Shown: in pieces, positions 50,651-58,131 of the stretch | How positions within the stretch are numbered: position 1 is the first letter of the stretch | Layout of the letters: each line of letters opens with the position of its first letter | Translations under genes and position numbers: made by a program | DNA from: Caulobacteraceae bacterium | GTDB lineage: Bacteria; Pseudomonadota; Alphaproteobacteria; Caulobacterales; Caulobacteraceae | Direction: 5' to 3' | Length of the DNA: 64,000 nucleotides | NCBI GenBank assembly: GCA_031291645.1 | Contig: JARLIQ010000058.1 | Coordinates: 1 to 64,000 of the forward strand | Notes under the pieces: generated by a model | Told to the model about the DNA's origin: nothing | Database searches by the model: none | The model's input: the letters and a program-made list of their open reading frames with translations, nothing else

Positions 50651-52837
50651 ATGAACAGCGAAACCTGGGCCCGGCTGGGCCTGTCGACGGCAATGACTCT
50701 GGTCCTGGGCGCGCCTGCGCTCGCGGCCGCACCGAGTCAGGGGGCGGGGGCTCCGGCGCAGATCGAGGAGGTGGTGGTCACCGCCGAGCGGCGCGAGACC
50801 AAGCTTCAGGACACGCCCATCTCGATCACCGCCCTGACCAGCAGCATGGTCAGCGACGCCGGCATCAAGCGGGTCGAGGACTTCGCCAACATGCTGCCGA
50901 ACGTCTACATCGACGACCGCAACCTGCGCGGCCAGAACATCGCCATCCGCGGCATCAGCGCCGACCTGAACAACCCGGGCCTGGACCAGGGCGTGGGCAT
51001 CTTCATCGACGGGGTCTACCTGGGCCGGGCGACCTCGGGGAACAGCAACCTGTTCGGCCTGGAGCGCGTCGAGGTGCTGCGCGGGCCGCAAGGCACCCTC
51101 TACGGCAAGAACACCATCGCCGGCGCGATCAACTACATCACCCGCAAGCCGGGCGACGTCGTCGAGGCGGAGGGTGACATCAGCTACGGCAACTACTCCG
51201 CCGTCACGGGCGATGCGATGGTCTCCGGGCCGATCGTGCCCGGCAGGCTGTTCGCCAGCCTCGGCGGCTCGTTCGACGAGCGCGCCGGCCTGATCAAGAA
51301 CCTGCTCACCGGGACCAAGCTGGACAACCGCAACGGCCAGTCGGGGCGCTTCCAGCTGCTCGCCAAGCCGACCGACGACCTGGAGCTGATCCTGCGCGCC
51401 GACGTCTCGCGCGACCGCACCCATTCCGGGGCCAGCGAGGTGGTGACCAACGGCGCCTTGCCCGCCACGGTGCCGCACCAGCCGGCCCCGACCACCCGCA
51501 CGGTCGCGCAGAACCGCGACCCGGTGCAGGACCGGGACGCCGGGGGCGTTTCGGCCGAGATCAACTGGGCGACCTCGGCGGGGACCCTGACCTCGCTGAC
51601 CGCTTACCGGCTCTCGGACTGGCATAACCTCGCGGACAACGACTTCACGGCGGCCGACTTCCTGGCCTCGGGCATCAAGGAGGACCAGACCCAGGTCTCG
51701 CAGGAGGTCCGTTTCGCCTCCAAGACCGGCGGCCCGTTCGACTACATCGTCGGCGCCTACTACTTCCACCAGGACCTGAACACCGATTCCACGGCCATCG
51801 CCGGCGCCGATCTCGGCGTCTATCCCAGCGCGGTGAACGCCGACATCTACGCCCTGTTGCATACCGACAGCTATGCGGCCTTCGCCCACGGCGAATACCA
51901 CGTCAACGACCAGTGGAGCCTGGTCGGCGGCCTGCGCTACACCCGCGAGGACAAGAAGGTCACCCAGAGCCAGGTGGGCGATCCCTACGGCCTGCTCCTG
52001 ACCACCCAGCCGTCGCGGACGTTGTCGCGTTCGGAAGGCGCGGTCTCGCCGACGATCAGCGTGAACTACAAGCCGACCGCCGATCTGCTCTATTACGCGA
52101 CCTTCTCGCAGGGCTACAAATCGGGCGGCTTCAACGTCTTTTCGATCGTCACGCCCTACGTCTCGCCGGCCAGCAACGCCGAATACGCGCCTGAGCACGT
52201 CAACAACTATGAGGTCGGGTTCAAGTCCGAGTTCCTGGAGCACCGGGTGCGGCTGGACGCCTCGGCCTACTACATGGACTATCGCAACCTGCAGGCGAAC
52301 GAGCTGGTGCTGGTCGGCGGCCTGCCTCAGTTCCAGACCTCCAACGCCGCCAAGGCGCGCAGCGAGGGCGTCGAGGTCCAGCTCGACGTGCGTCCCACCC
52401 GCGAGGTGACGCTCAGCGCCACCTACGGCTACGACGAGGCGACCTTCGTCTCCTACAAGGGCGCGACCAGCACCGGCGCCGACTACACCGGCCACACCCT
52501 GCCGCGTGCGCCCAAGAACAACGCCAGCGCCTCGGCCCAGTGGGATCATCCGCTGTCCGACAACCTGTCCCTGTTCACGCGGGTCGACGTCTCCTACCGC
52601 TCGAAGATCTACTTCGCGTCGGACAACGCTCTGACCCAGGGCGCCCTGACCCTGGTCAACGCCCGCGTCGGGCTGGAGAGCCCGTCGGGTCGCTGGGGCG
52701 TCTATCTGTGGGGCCGCAACCTCGGCGACGTGAACTATGCGATCGACAAGGAACACGGCGTGATCATCTCCGGCCAGGTCACCGAGGCGCTCGCCGCCCC
52801 GCGCACCTTCGGGGTCGAGATCCGCGCCCGTTACTAG
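50651..52837 (+). CDS. TonB-dependent receptor
   Basis: The 728-residue receptor has a signal peptide (1-26, ending ALAAA), a TonB box IEEVVVTAERR at 38-48, a plug domain with FGLERVEVLRGPQGTLYGKNT, and a barrel ending in VEIRARY. ATG 50651 is 24 bp after site E. It belongs to the large alphaproteobacterial receptor group for organic substrates rather than a recognisable siderophore type. With the second receptor at 61258 it probably imports the peptide-like substrate of this locus. A palindromic repeat starts at its stop codon. Confidence 0.93.
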   Translation: MNSETWARLGLSTAMTLVLGAPALAAAPSQGAGAPAQIEEVVVTAERRETKLQDTPISITALTSSMVSDAGIKRVEDFANMLPNVYIDDRNLRGQNIAIRGISADLNNPGLDQGVGIFIDGVYLGRATSGNSNLFGLERVEVLRGPQGTLYGKNTIAGAINYITRKPGDVVEAEGDISYGNYSAVTGDAMVSGPIVPGRLFASLGGSFDERAGLIKNLLTGTKLDNRNGQSGRFQLLAKPTDDLELILRADVSRDRTHSGASEVVTNGALPATVPHQPAPTTRTVAQNRDPVQDRDAGGVSAEINWATSAGTLTSLTAYRLSDWHNLADNDFTAADFLASGIKEDQTQVSQEVRFASKTGGPFDYIVGAYYFHQDLNTDSTAIAGADLGVYPSAVNADIYALLHTDSYAAFAHGEYHVNDQWSLVGGLRYTREDKKVTQSQVGDPYGLLLTTQPSRTLSRSEGAVSPTISVNYKPTADLLYYATFSQGYKSGGFNVFSIVTPYVSPASNAEYAPEHVNNYEVGFKSEFLEHRVRLDASAYYMDYRNLQANELVLVGGLPQFQTSNAAKARSEGVEVQLDVRPTREVTLSATYGYDEATFVSYKGATSTGADYTGHTLPRAPKNNASASAQWDHPLSDNLSLFTRVDVSYRSKIYFASDNALTQGALTLVNARVGLESPSGRWGVYLWGRNLGDVNYAIDKEHGVIISGQVTEALAAPRTFGVEIRARY

Positions 52838-52948
52838 AGCGCGTTAGGCGAAAGTGTGTGCGGTTTCGCCGCTCGAACGTGCTCTAAACGTTTGATTTAG
52901 AGCCCTTTTAAACGGGTCAGATGCTTCCATCTGACCCTAAAGGGCTCT
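52836..52948. repeat. RIME-like palindromic repeat, copy 2, plus compound hairpin
   Basis: 52836-52903 repeats the 36364 element (AGAGCGCGTT/AACGTGCTCT stem, GCGAAA/TTTCGC, then CTCTAAA/TTTAGAG) with few changes, beginning at the receptor's TAG. It runs into a second structure at 52899-52948: AGAGCCCTTT pairs with AAAGGGCTCT and, inside, GGGTCAGATG with CATCTGACCC around a CTTC loop. This 20-pair structure can terminate receptor transcription. Confidence 0.8.
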
Positions 52949-52978
52949 AGTCGCTTCCTCCAGCCATCGGGGTCCGCC

Positions 52979-53803
52979 GTGCGCGTCTTCATCTCGTCCG
53001 ACATCGAAGGCGTGGCCGGCGTGGTCTCGCGCGAGGAGACCGGGACGGCGGGCTTCGACTGGGGACGCGCGCGCGAGCGGATGACGCGCGAGGTGCTGGC
53101 CGCCATGGAGGGGGCGAGGGCGGCCGGGGCCGACGGTTTCGTGGTGGCGGATTCGCACGGCACCGGCCTCAACCTGATCCCCGAGATGATGCCGCCAGAC
53201 GCCGAACTGGTGCGCGGCTGGCCAAGGCCGCTCCTGATGATGGAGGGGATCGAGCGGGGCGAATTCGCCTGCGCCTTCCTCCTGGGCTATCACGCCGGCG
53301 CCGGCTGGGGCGCTGGCGGCCTGGCGCACAGCTTCTCCAGCCGCCTCTTCTCGAGCTTCAGGGTGAACGGGCGCGAGCTGCCCGAGGCCGGTCTCAGCGC
53401 CGCCATCGCCGGCCAGTTCGGCGCGCCCACGACCCTGGTCAGCGGCGACGACGCCTGCATCGAGGAAGTCCTGGCGCTGCTGGGCCCCGTCGAGACGGTG
53501 ACCGCCAAGCGCAGCCTCGGCCTGTTCTCCGCCCAGGTCCGCTCGCCGGCGGCGATCGAGGCCGAGCTCGGCGAAGCGGCCGCACGGGCGGTGAAGCGGG
53601 CCGGGGAGATCGCTCCCTGGCGCCTCGATGGGCCGTTGAGCGTCGATCTGGAGCTCAAGGCCGCCGTGATGGCCGAGACCCTGGCCTATCTGCCCCTGTT
53701 CGAACGGACGGGCCCCTATTCGATCCGGTTCGAGGCGGCGGACGCCGGCCAGGTCGCCCGCTACCTGCAGTTCTTCATCCAGACCCTGCCGGCCCTGGCC
53801 TGA
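52979..53803 (+). CDS. D-aminopeptidase DppA-like (M55 family)
   Basis: The 274-residue zinc peptidase removes N-terminal D-amino acids in known members. Ligands Asp8 and Glu10 (SSDIEG), His60 (ADSHG), His105 (GYHAG) and Glu136 (ELPEAGL) line up with B. subtilis DppA D8, E10, H60, H104 and E133. LAHSFSS follows the third ligand as in the family. GTG 52979 is the start; the conserved MRVFISSDIEG-type beginning fixes it. It lacks a signal peptide, so it acts in the cytoplasm. It is downstream of the receptor but separated from it by the hairpin. Confidence 0.92.
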   Translation: MRVFISSDIEGVAGVVSREETGTAGFDWGRARERMTREVLAAMEGARAAGADGFVVADSHGTGLNLIPEMMPPDAELVRGWPRPLLMMEGIERGEFACAFLLGYHAGAGWGAGGLAHSFSSRLFSSFRVNGRELPEAGLSAAIAGQFGAPTTLVSGDDACIEEVLALLGPVETVTAKRSLGLFSAQVRSPAAIEAELGEAAARAVKRAGEIAPWRLDGPLSVDLELKAAVMAETLAYLPLFERTGPYSIRFEAADAGQVARYLQFFIQTLPALA

Positions 53804-53851
53804 GGCGCCGCGCGTCCCACGCCCGGCGGGCGAAGGACGCGCAGGCCCGGT

Positions 53852-55306
53852 TCAGCCCTTCGGCGCCGGCTTGGTCGCGCCGATCACCCCCTCGTAGTAG
53901 TGCATGTCCATCTGGACCGAGCCGTCGGCCTTGGTCGTGAAGACCATCAGGTGCTCGTCGTCGACCGGGGAGACGAACCGGCCCTCGCCCTGGTAGCGCA
54001 GCGGCAGCAGCGCCGCGCCGCTCTTGGCCCCGCCGAAGCTGAGGTTCAGCTGGCCGTCCTTGTAGACGAAGCCGATCGTGTCGAAGCCGAAGCGGAAGTC
54101 CCCGACCGCATAGTCGCCCTCGAGCGTCCGACCGAGCTCGGCCGGGACCGGCAGGTCGACCAGCTTGGGCTCGGGTACGCCCAGGTAGATCCGCGCCAGC
54201 TTGTGCTCGATGGTCAGCGGCGGGAAGGCGGCGGACTGGTTGTTGGTCAGGATGGCGATCGTCAGGTCGTCGTCCGGATAGTAGGCGTAGTCCGCCGCGA
54301 AGCCGTAGATGTCGCCCGAGTGGGTGATCTTGTGGTGGCCGGCGAAGTCGGTCTCGATCAGGCAGCCGAGGGCGTAGGGGTTCGGCTGGTTCGGCAGCGG
54401 GTCGTGGCTCAGGATCAGCTTGCGCACCGCGGGGCTGGTCTTGGGCCCGAAGACGCCCTGGCGGTACCTCAAGAGGTCGCCGCTGGTCGAGACGATGGCT
54501 CCCGCCGAGAAGGGGACCTCGAAGTCGTACGGATTCGCCGGCTTGAAGCCGTCCTTGGTCAGCTTGTAGCCGCGGGCGCGGTTGGCCGCCCCGTCGTCGT
54601 GCGCGTCGAAGCCGCTGTGGCTCATGCCGAACGGCTTGAACACGTGGTCGGTGACGTAGCGGTCGTAGGACTGGCCCGAGGCCTTCTCGATGATCAGGCC
54701 CAGCAGGTAGGTGCCGGAATTGGTGTAGCTGAAGCGCGTCCCGCTCGGGAACTGCAGCGGCTTGGTGTCGAAATAGGCGATCACCTGCTGGCGCGTCATG
54801 CCGACAGGCTTGTCCATCGGGAAGTCCGGCAGGTCGGTGTAGTTCGGGATGCCCGAGGTGTGGTTCAAAAGGTTGCGCACCTTCACGTCCCGGTCCGGCG
54901 CCGGCAGGTCGGTCAGGTAGTCGCCGGCGGTCTTGTCGAGGTCGACCTTGCCCGCGTCGACCAGCTGCATGACCGAAAGGCAGGTGAACGACTTGGTGAT
55001 CGAGCCGATCGGGAAGCGGATCGCCGGGGTGACCGCCACGTGGCGCTCCAGGTCCGCATAGCCGAAGCCCTTCTGGTAGACGATCTCGCCGTGCTGCTCG
55101 ATCGCGACGGAGACGCCCGGGAAGGGCGCGGCCTTCATCAGCTTTTCGACGACCGCGTCGGCCTGGGCCGTCTTTGACGCCGCCGGGGCGGCCGCCTCGG
55201 CGGCGGAGGCCGCGGGACTGGACCAGGCGGGCAGGGACGAGCCCAGCACAGCGATCATGGCGAGGGCGCTGACGCTTGCGCGGGCCAGCGAGGGACGGCT
55301 GTTCAT
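53852..55306 (-). CDS. Secreted serine hydrolase of the beta-lactamase/D-peptidase (S12) family, MlrB-like context
   Basis: The 484-residue exported protein has a signal peptide (1-33) and the class C beta-lactamase/DD-peptidase fold with Ser102-x-x-Lys105 (GSITKS), Tyr194-x-Asn196 (SYTNS) and a late HSGDIYG third motif. A C-terminal beta domain of ~110 residues follows. Its ATG overlaps the stop of the MlrC-like gene by 4 bp. In microcystin degraders MlrB is a serine hydrolase of this same fold and acts with MlrC, so the pair suggests stepwise cleavage of a linearised unusual peptide. Activity is inferred. Confidence 0.88.
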   Translation of the reverse strand: MNSRPSLARASVSALAMIAVLGSSLPAWSSPAASAAEAAAPAASKTAQADAVVEKLMKAAPFPGVSVAIEQHGEIVYQKGFGYADLERHVAVTPAIRFPIGSITKSFTCLSVMQLVDAGKVDLDKTAGDYLTDLPAPDRDVKVRNLLNHTSGIPNYTDLPDFPMDKPVGMTRQQVIAYFDTKPLQFPSGTRFSYTNSGTYLLGLIIEKASGQSYDRYVTDHVFKPFGMSHSGFDAHDDGAANRARGYKLTKDGFKPANPYDFEVPFSAGAIVSTSGDLLRYRQGVFGPKTSPAVRKLILSHDPLPNQPNPYALGCLIETDFAGHHKITHSGDIYGFAADYAYYPDDDLTIAILTNNQSAAFPPLTIEHKLARIYLGVPEPKLVDLPVPAELGRTLEGDYAVGDFRFGFDTIGFVYKDGQLNLSFGGAKSGAALLPLRYQGEGRFVSPVDDEHLMVFTTKADGSVQMDMHYYEGVIGATKPAPKG

Positions 55307-56814
55307 GAGGACGCCTCGTTTTGGGGCTTGGAACCGACAGGGTTCGGGTTGACGGGGAAGGGCGTTGGCGGGCCGGGATCGATCGGCCATCGCGGCCGCC
55401 GGACGCGCCTATAGGGAATGTTCGCGAGGTTGATCTGCAGCGCGCCGGCGCAGTCGACCGTGATCATCCGCCGCGAGATCTTGCCGAACTCGGCCTCGTA
55501 GTGGCGGCTCGACTTGACCACCACGATGGCCTTGGCGGCGGGGTCGATCCCGAGCCGGGTGAAGAGGTCGACGCCCAGGGCCTGGCCGCGCTGGCTAACC
55601 AGCACCACCTCGACGCCCTCGATGCGCACCGCCGCCGCCCGGCCCATGGGCACGGGCACGCCGGCGAAGGTCTGGAAGGCGGCGGGATCGAGCGCCAGCA
55701 CCTCGGCCTCGCCGTCGACGGGCTGGCCCGACAGCCGGCCGGCCTTGCCGCCGATCCGCATGTCGAGCCGCGCGCCGACGCCGGCCCGGAAGGCCAGATC
55801 GACCGCGCCGGGGTCCCACAGCGGGCCGAGGCAGGCCGAGCGCACGCCGCGCGCGATCAGCTGGGCCAGCACCGCGGTCGAATCGCCCGCCGCCCCGCCG
55901 CCCGGATTGTCCGGCGATTCCGCCAGCACGGTCGGCGCGTCCTGGGCGGCCAGCGCCTGGTCGATCGCCGCGTCCAGGGTGACCGGCGCGGCCATGCCCT
56001 CCGGCGCCAGGGCCGCCGCCTCGACGGCGAGCTGCCTGGCCAGGGCGTCGGCCGCCGCCGCGTCGCCGTCGGTGATCACCAGCGAGCGCGTGCCGCTGCA
56101 GTCCGCGTCGCCCCAGGGAAAGCCGTGGACCAGCGAGACCGACAGGGCCGCGCCCTCGCGCTCCAGCCGCTGCATCCGTTCGACGAACGCGCGCACGGGC
56201 GGGCGCGAGGTGTGGAAGATGGCCAGCGCCCCGCTGTCCCAGGACCGCATCACCGGGTCGATCTCGCCGCGCGCCGCCGCCTCCAGCAGGTCCATGACCT
56301 CGACCGCCCGCTCGCGAAAGTCCGTATGCGGATATTCCTTGAAGGCGATGATCACGTCGGCGGCCGAGACCATCTCGGCCGAGAGGTTGGCGTGGGGGTC
56401 GATCAGGACGCCGATCCGCGCCTTGGGGCCGGCGATGGCCCGCGCGCGGACCAGGATGTCGCCCTCGCAGTCGGGATAGCCGTCGGCGGCCATGGCGCCG
56501 TGCAGGCCCAGGGCGACGATGTCGACGGGCAGGGCGGCCTGCAGCTCGGCCAGGATCCGGTCGCGCAGCCCCTCATAGGCGGCGCGGGTGACCAGCCCGC
56601 TCGGCTCGGCGTAGGTGCAGGTGCCCTCGATCAGGTCGAAGGCGCCGGCGCGGGCGCGGATTCGCGCCTCCTCGCAGACCGCCGCGCCCTCGGAATCACC
56701 GTCCGGGCGCTCGCCTGGGCCGTAGAGACCAGCTTCCTCGAACGCCGAGACGTCGAGCGGAAAGGGCGCGAACGCGTTGGTTTCGTTCCAGAACGCCGCC
56801 GTGAAGACCCGCAT
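55303..56814 (-). CDS. M81-family metallopeptidase (MlrC-like)
   Basis: The 503-residue protein has the MlrC N-terminal domain with AFWNETNAFAP, LGLHGAM, the likely zinc ligands Asp139 and His141 (IDPHAN) and His163 (YPHTD), and the MlrC C-terminal domain (ESPDNPGGGAAGDST, VVVKSSRHYEAEF). Sphingomonad MlrC cleaves linear microcystin and its tetrapeptide at the Adda residue. The gene is divergent from the flavoenzyme gene, and operator site D lies 31-45 bp upstream. It overlaps the serine hydrolase gene by 4 bp. There is no signal peptide, so it should be cytoplasmic. The start at 56814 is set by the conserved N-terminus. Confidence 0.9.
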   Translation of the reverse strand: MRVFTAAFWNETNAFAPFPLDVSAFEEAGLYGPGERPDGDSEGAAVCEEARIRARAGAFDLIEGTCTYAEPSGLVTRAAYEGLRDRILAELQAALPVDIVALGLHGAMAADGYPDCEGDILVRARAIAGPKARIGVLIDPHANLSAEMVSAADVIIAFKEYPHTDFRERAVEVMDLLEAAARGEIDPVMRSWDSGALAIFHTSRPPVRAFVERMQRLEREGAALSVSLVHGFPWGDADCSGTRSLVITDGDAAAADALARQLAVEAAALAPEGMAAPVTLDAAIDQALAAQDAPTVLAESPDNPGGGAAGDSTAVLAQLIARGVRSACLGPLWDPGAVDLAFRAGVGARLDMRIGGKAGRLSGQPVDGEAEVLALDPAAFQTFAGVPVPMGRAAAVRIEGVEVVLVSQRGQALGVDLFTRLGIDPAAKAIVVVKSSRHYEAEFGKISRRMITVDCAGALQINLANIPYRRVRRPRWPIDPGPPTPFPVNPNPVGSKPQNEASS

Positions 56815-56835
56815 CTTCCCCTCGACCTGACAAAT

Positions 56836-56864
56836 TTGTAAACCTGATGTCGATATCATAAAAT
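56836..56864 (+). promoter_or_regulatory. Sigma-70-type promoter containing TetR operator candidate, site D
   Basis: TTGTAA (56836-56841), a 17-bp spacer and TAAAAT (56859-56864) point toward the flavoenzyme gene. The palindrome TGATGTCGATATCA (56845-56858) fills the spacer exactly up to the -10. A bound repressor would block RNA polymerase directly. Confidence 0.65.
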
Positions 56865-56931
56865 GACGACATCGGTGGCGGCGTGTCAAACACTTCCCTG
56901 AAAGCACGGTGTCGGGAAGAGGGACTGAGGG

Positions 56932-58053
56932 ATGACGATCGACTGTGACGTCTGCGTCGTGGGCGCCGGGATCGCCGGGGCCTCGGTCGCGGCCCTGCTG
57001 GCGGCGGACCGCAAGGTCGTGCTGGTCGAGCAGGAACCCCACCCCGGCTATCACACCACCGGTCGCTCGGTCGCCATCTTCACCGAAGCCGTGGCCGGCG
57101 CTCAGGTGACCCCGCTGACCCTCGCGAGCCGGGCGTTCTTCGAGAGCCCGCCGCAGGATTTCGCCGACCGGCCGCTGATCCGCCGCCGCGCGGTGCTGAC
57201 CTTCGGCCGCGAGGACCAGCGCGCGACGCTGGAGGCCCAGTTCGCCGCGCTCAGTCCCGATCATGGCCGCCGCTGGCTGGCGGCCGAGGAGATCCGGACG
57301 CTCGCGCCGATCCTGCGGCCGGAGCAGGCCGAGGTCGGGCTGCTCGACCCGGGCGGCTTCGACATCGACGTCGATCTCTCGCACCAGGCCTGGCTGCGCG
57401 TTCTGCGCCGGGCCGGCGGGGACCTGCTGATCGCCTCGCCCGTGCAGGCGATCGAGCGCGCCGGCGAGCGCTGGCGCGTCCGGGCCGGCGATCGCGACGT
57501 CGCCGCCACGGTGATCGTCGACGCGGCCGGCGCCTGGGGCGACGAGGTGGCCAGGCTCGCGGGCGTCGCGCCCCTGGGGCTTGAGCCGCGCCGCCGCACC
57601 GTGGCGGTGATGGCCGCCGACGGCTATGCGGTCGATGCCTGGCCGATGTGCGTCGAGGCGGAGCATTCCATCTACTTCAAGCCGGACGCCGGCCGGCTGC
57701 TGGTCTCGGCCATGGACCAGACGCCGTCGCCGCCCTGCGACGCCTGGGCCGACGACATGGACGTGGCCGAGGCGCTCGACCGGTTCGAGACCGTGACCAG
57801 CCTGCCGATCCGAAAGCCGCTGCGCACCTGGGCGGGCCTGCGCACCTTCGCGCCGGACGGCGAACCCGTCGCGGGCTTCGATCCGGACCAGCCGGGCTTC
57901 TTCTGGCTGGTCGGGCAGGGCGGGGCGGGCATCCAGACCAGCCCCGCCCTGGCGCGGTCCGCGGCGAGCCTGGTGCTGGGCCGGCCGCTGCCCGCCGACC
58001 TCGTCGGCCACGACGTCTCGGCCCAGGCGCTGAGCCCGGCCCGCCTCAGGTGA
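56932..58053 (+). CDS. FAD-dependent oxidoreductase, D-amino-acid/D-arginine dehydrogenase-like
   Basis: The 373-residue DAO-family flavoenzyme has the dinucleotide-binding VVGAGIAGASVAALLA...VVLVEQE and the FAD-contacting GYHTTGRSVA. Its end carries WLVGQGGAGIQTSPALARSAASLVLGRPLP, which I associate with the DauA (D-arginine dehydrogenase) group. It would deaminate a D-amino acid to a 2-oxo acid. ATG 56932 follows GAGGG and a TetR-type palindrome. It is divergent from mlrC-like and upstream of the CocE gene, with which it shares direction but not promoter (site B lies between). Confidence 0.88.
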   Translation: MTIDCDVCVVGAGIAGASVAALLAADRKVVLVEQEPHPGYHTTGRSVAIFTEAVAGAQVTPLTLASRAFFESPPQDFADRPLIRRRAVLTFGREDQRATLEAQFAALSPDHGRRWLAAEEIRTLAPILRPEQAEVGLLDPGGFDIDVDLSHQAWLRVLRRAGGDLLIASPVQAIERAGERWRVRAGDRDVAATVIVDAAGAWGDEVARLAGVAPLGLEPRRRTVAVMAADGYAVDAWPMCVEAEHSIYFKPDAGRLLVSAMDQTPSPPCDAWADDMDVAEALDRFETVTSLPIRKPLRTWAGLRTFAPDGEPVAGFDPDQPGFFWLVGQGGAGIQTSPALARSAASLVLGRPLPADLVGHDVSAQALSPARLR

Positions 58054-58100
58054 GCGCGGGCATTGACATCGGGCGTGGAACGCTGGATCAAATACAAACC

Positions 58101-58114
58101 TGATATCAGTGTCA
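58101..58114. promoter_or_regulatory. TetR operator candidate, site B (before CocE/S15 hydrolase gene)
   Basis: TGATATCAGTGTCA, with CTGA-N8-TCAG form and a following TTTAT, lies 18 bp before the start. A TTGACA lies about 34 bp upstream. Confidence 0.55.
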
Positions 58115-58131
58115 GTTTATGGAGCGCGCAG

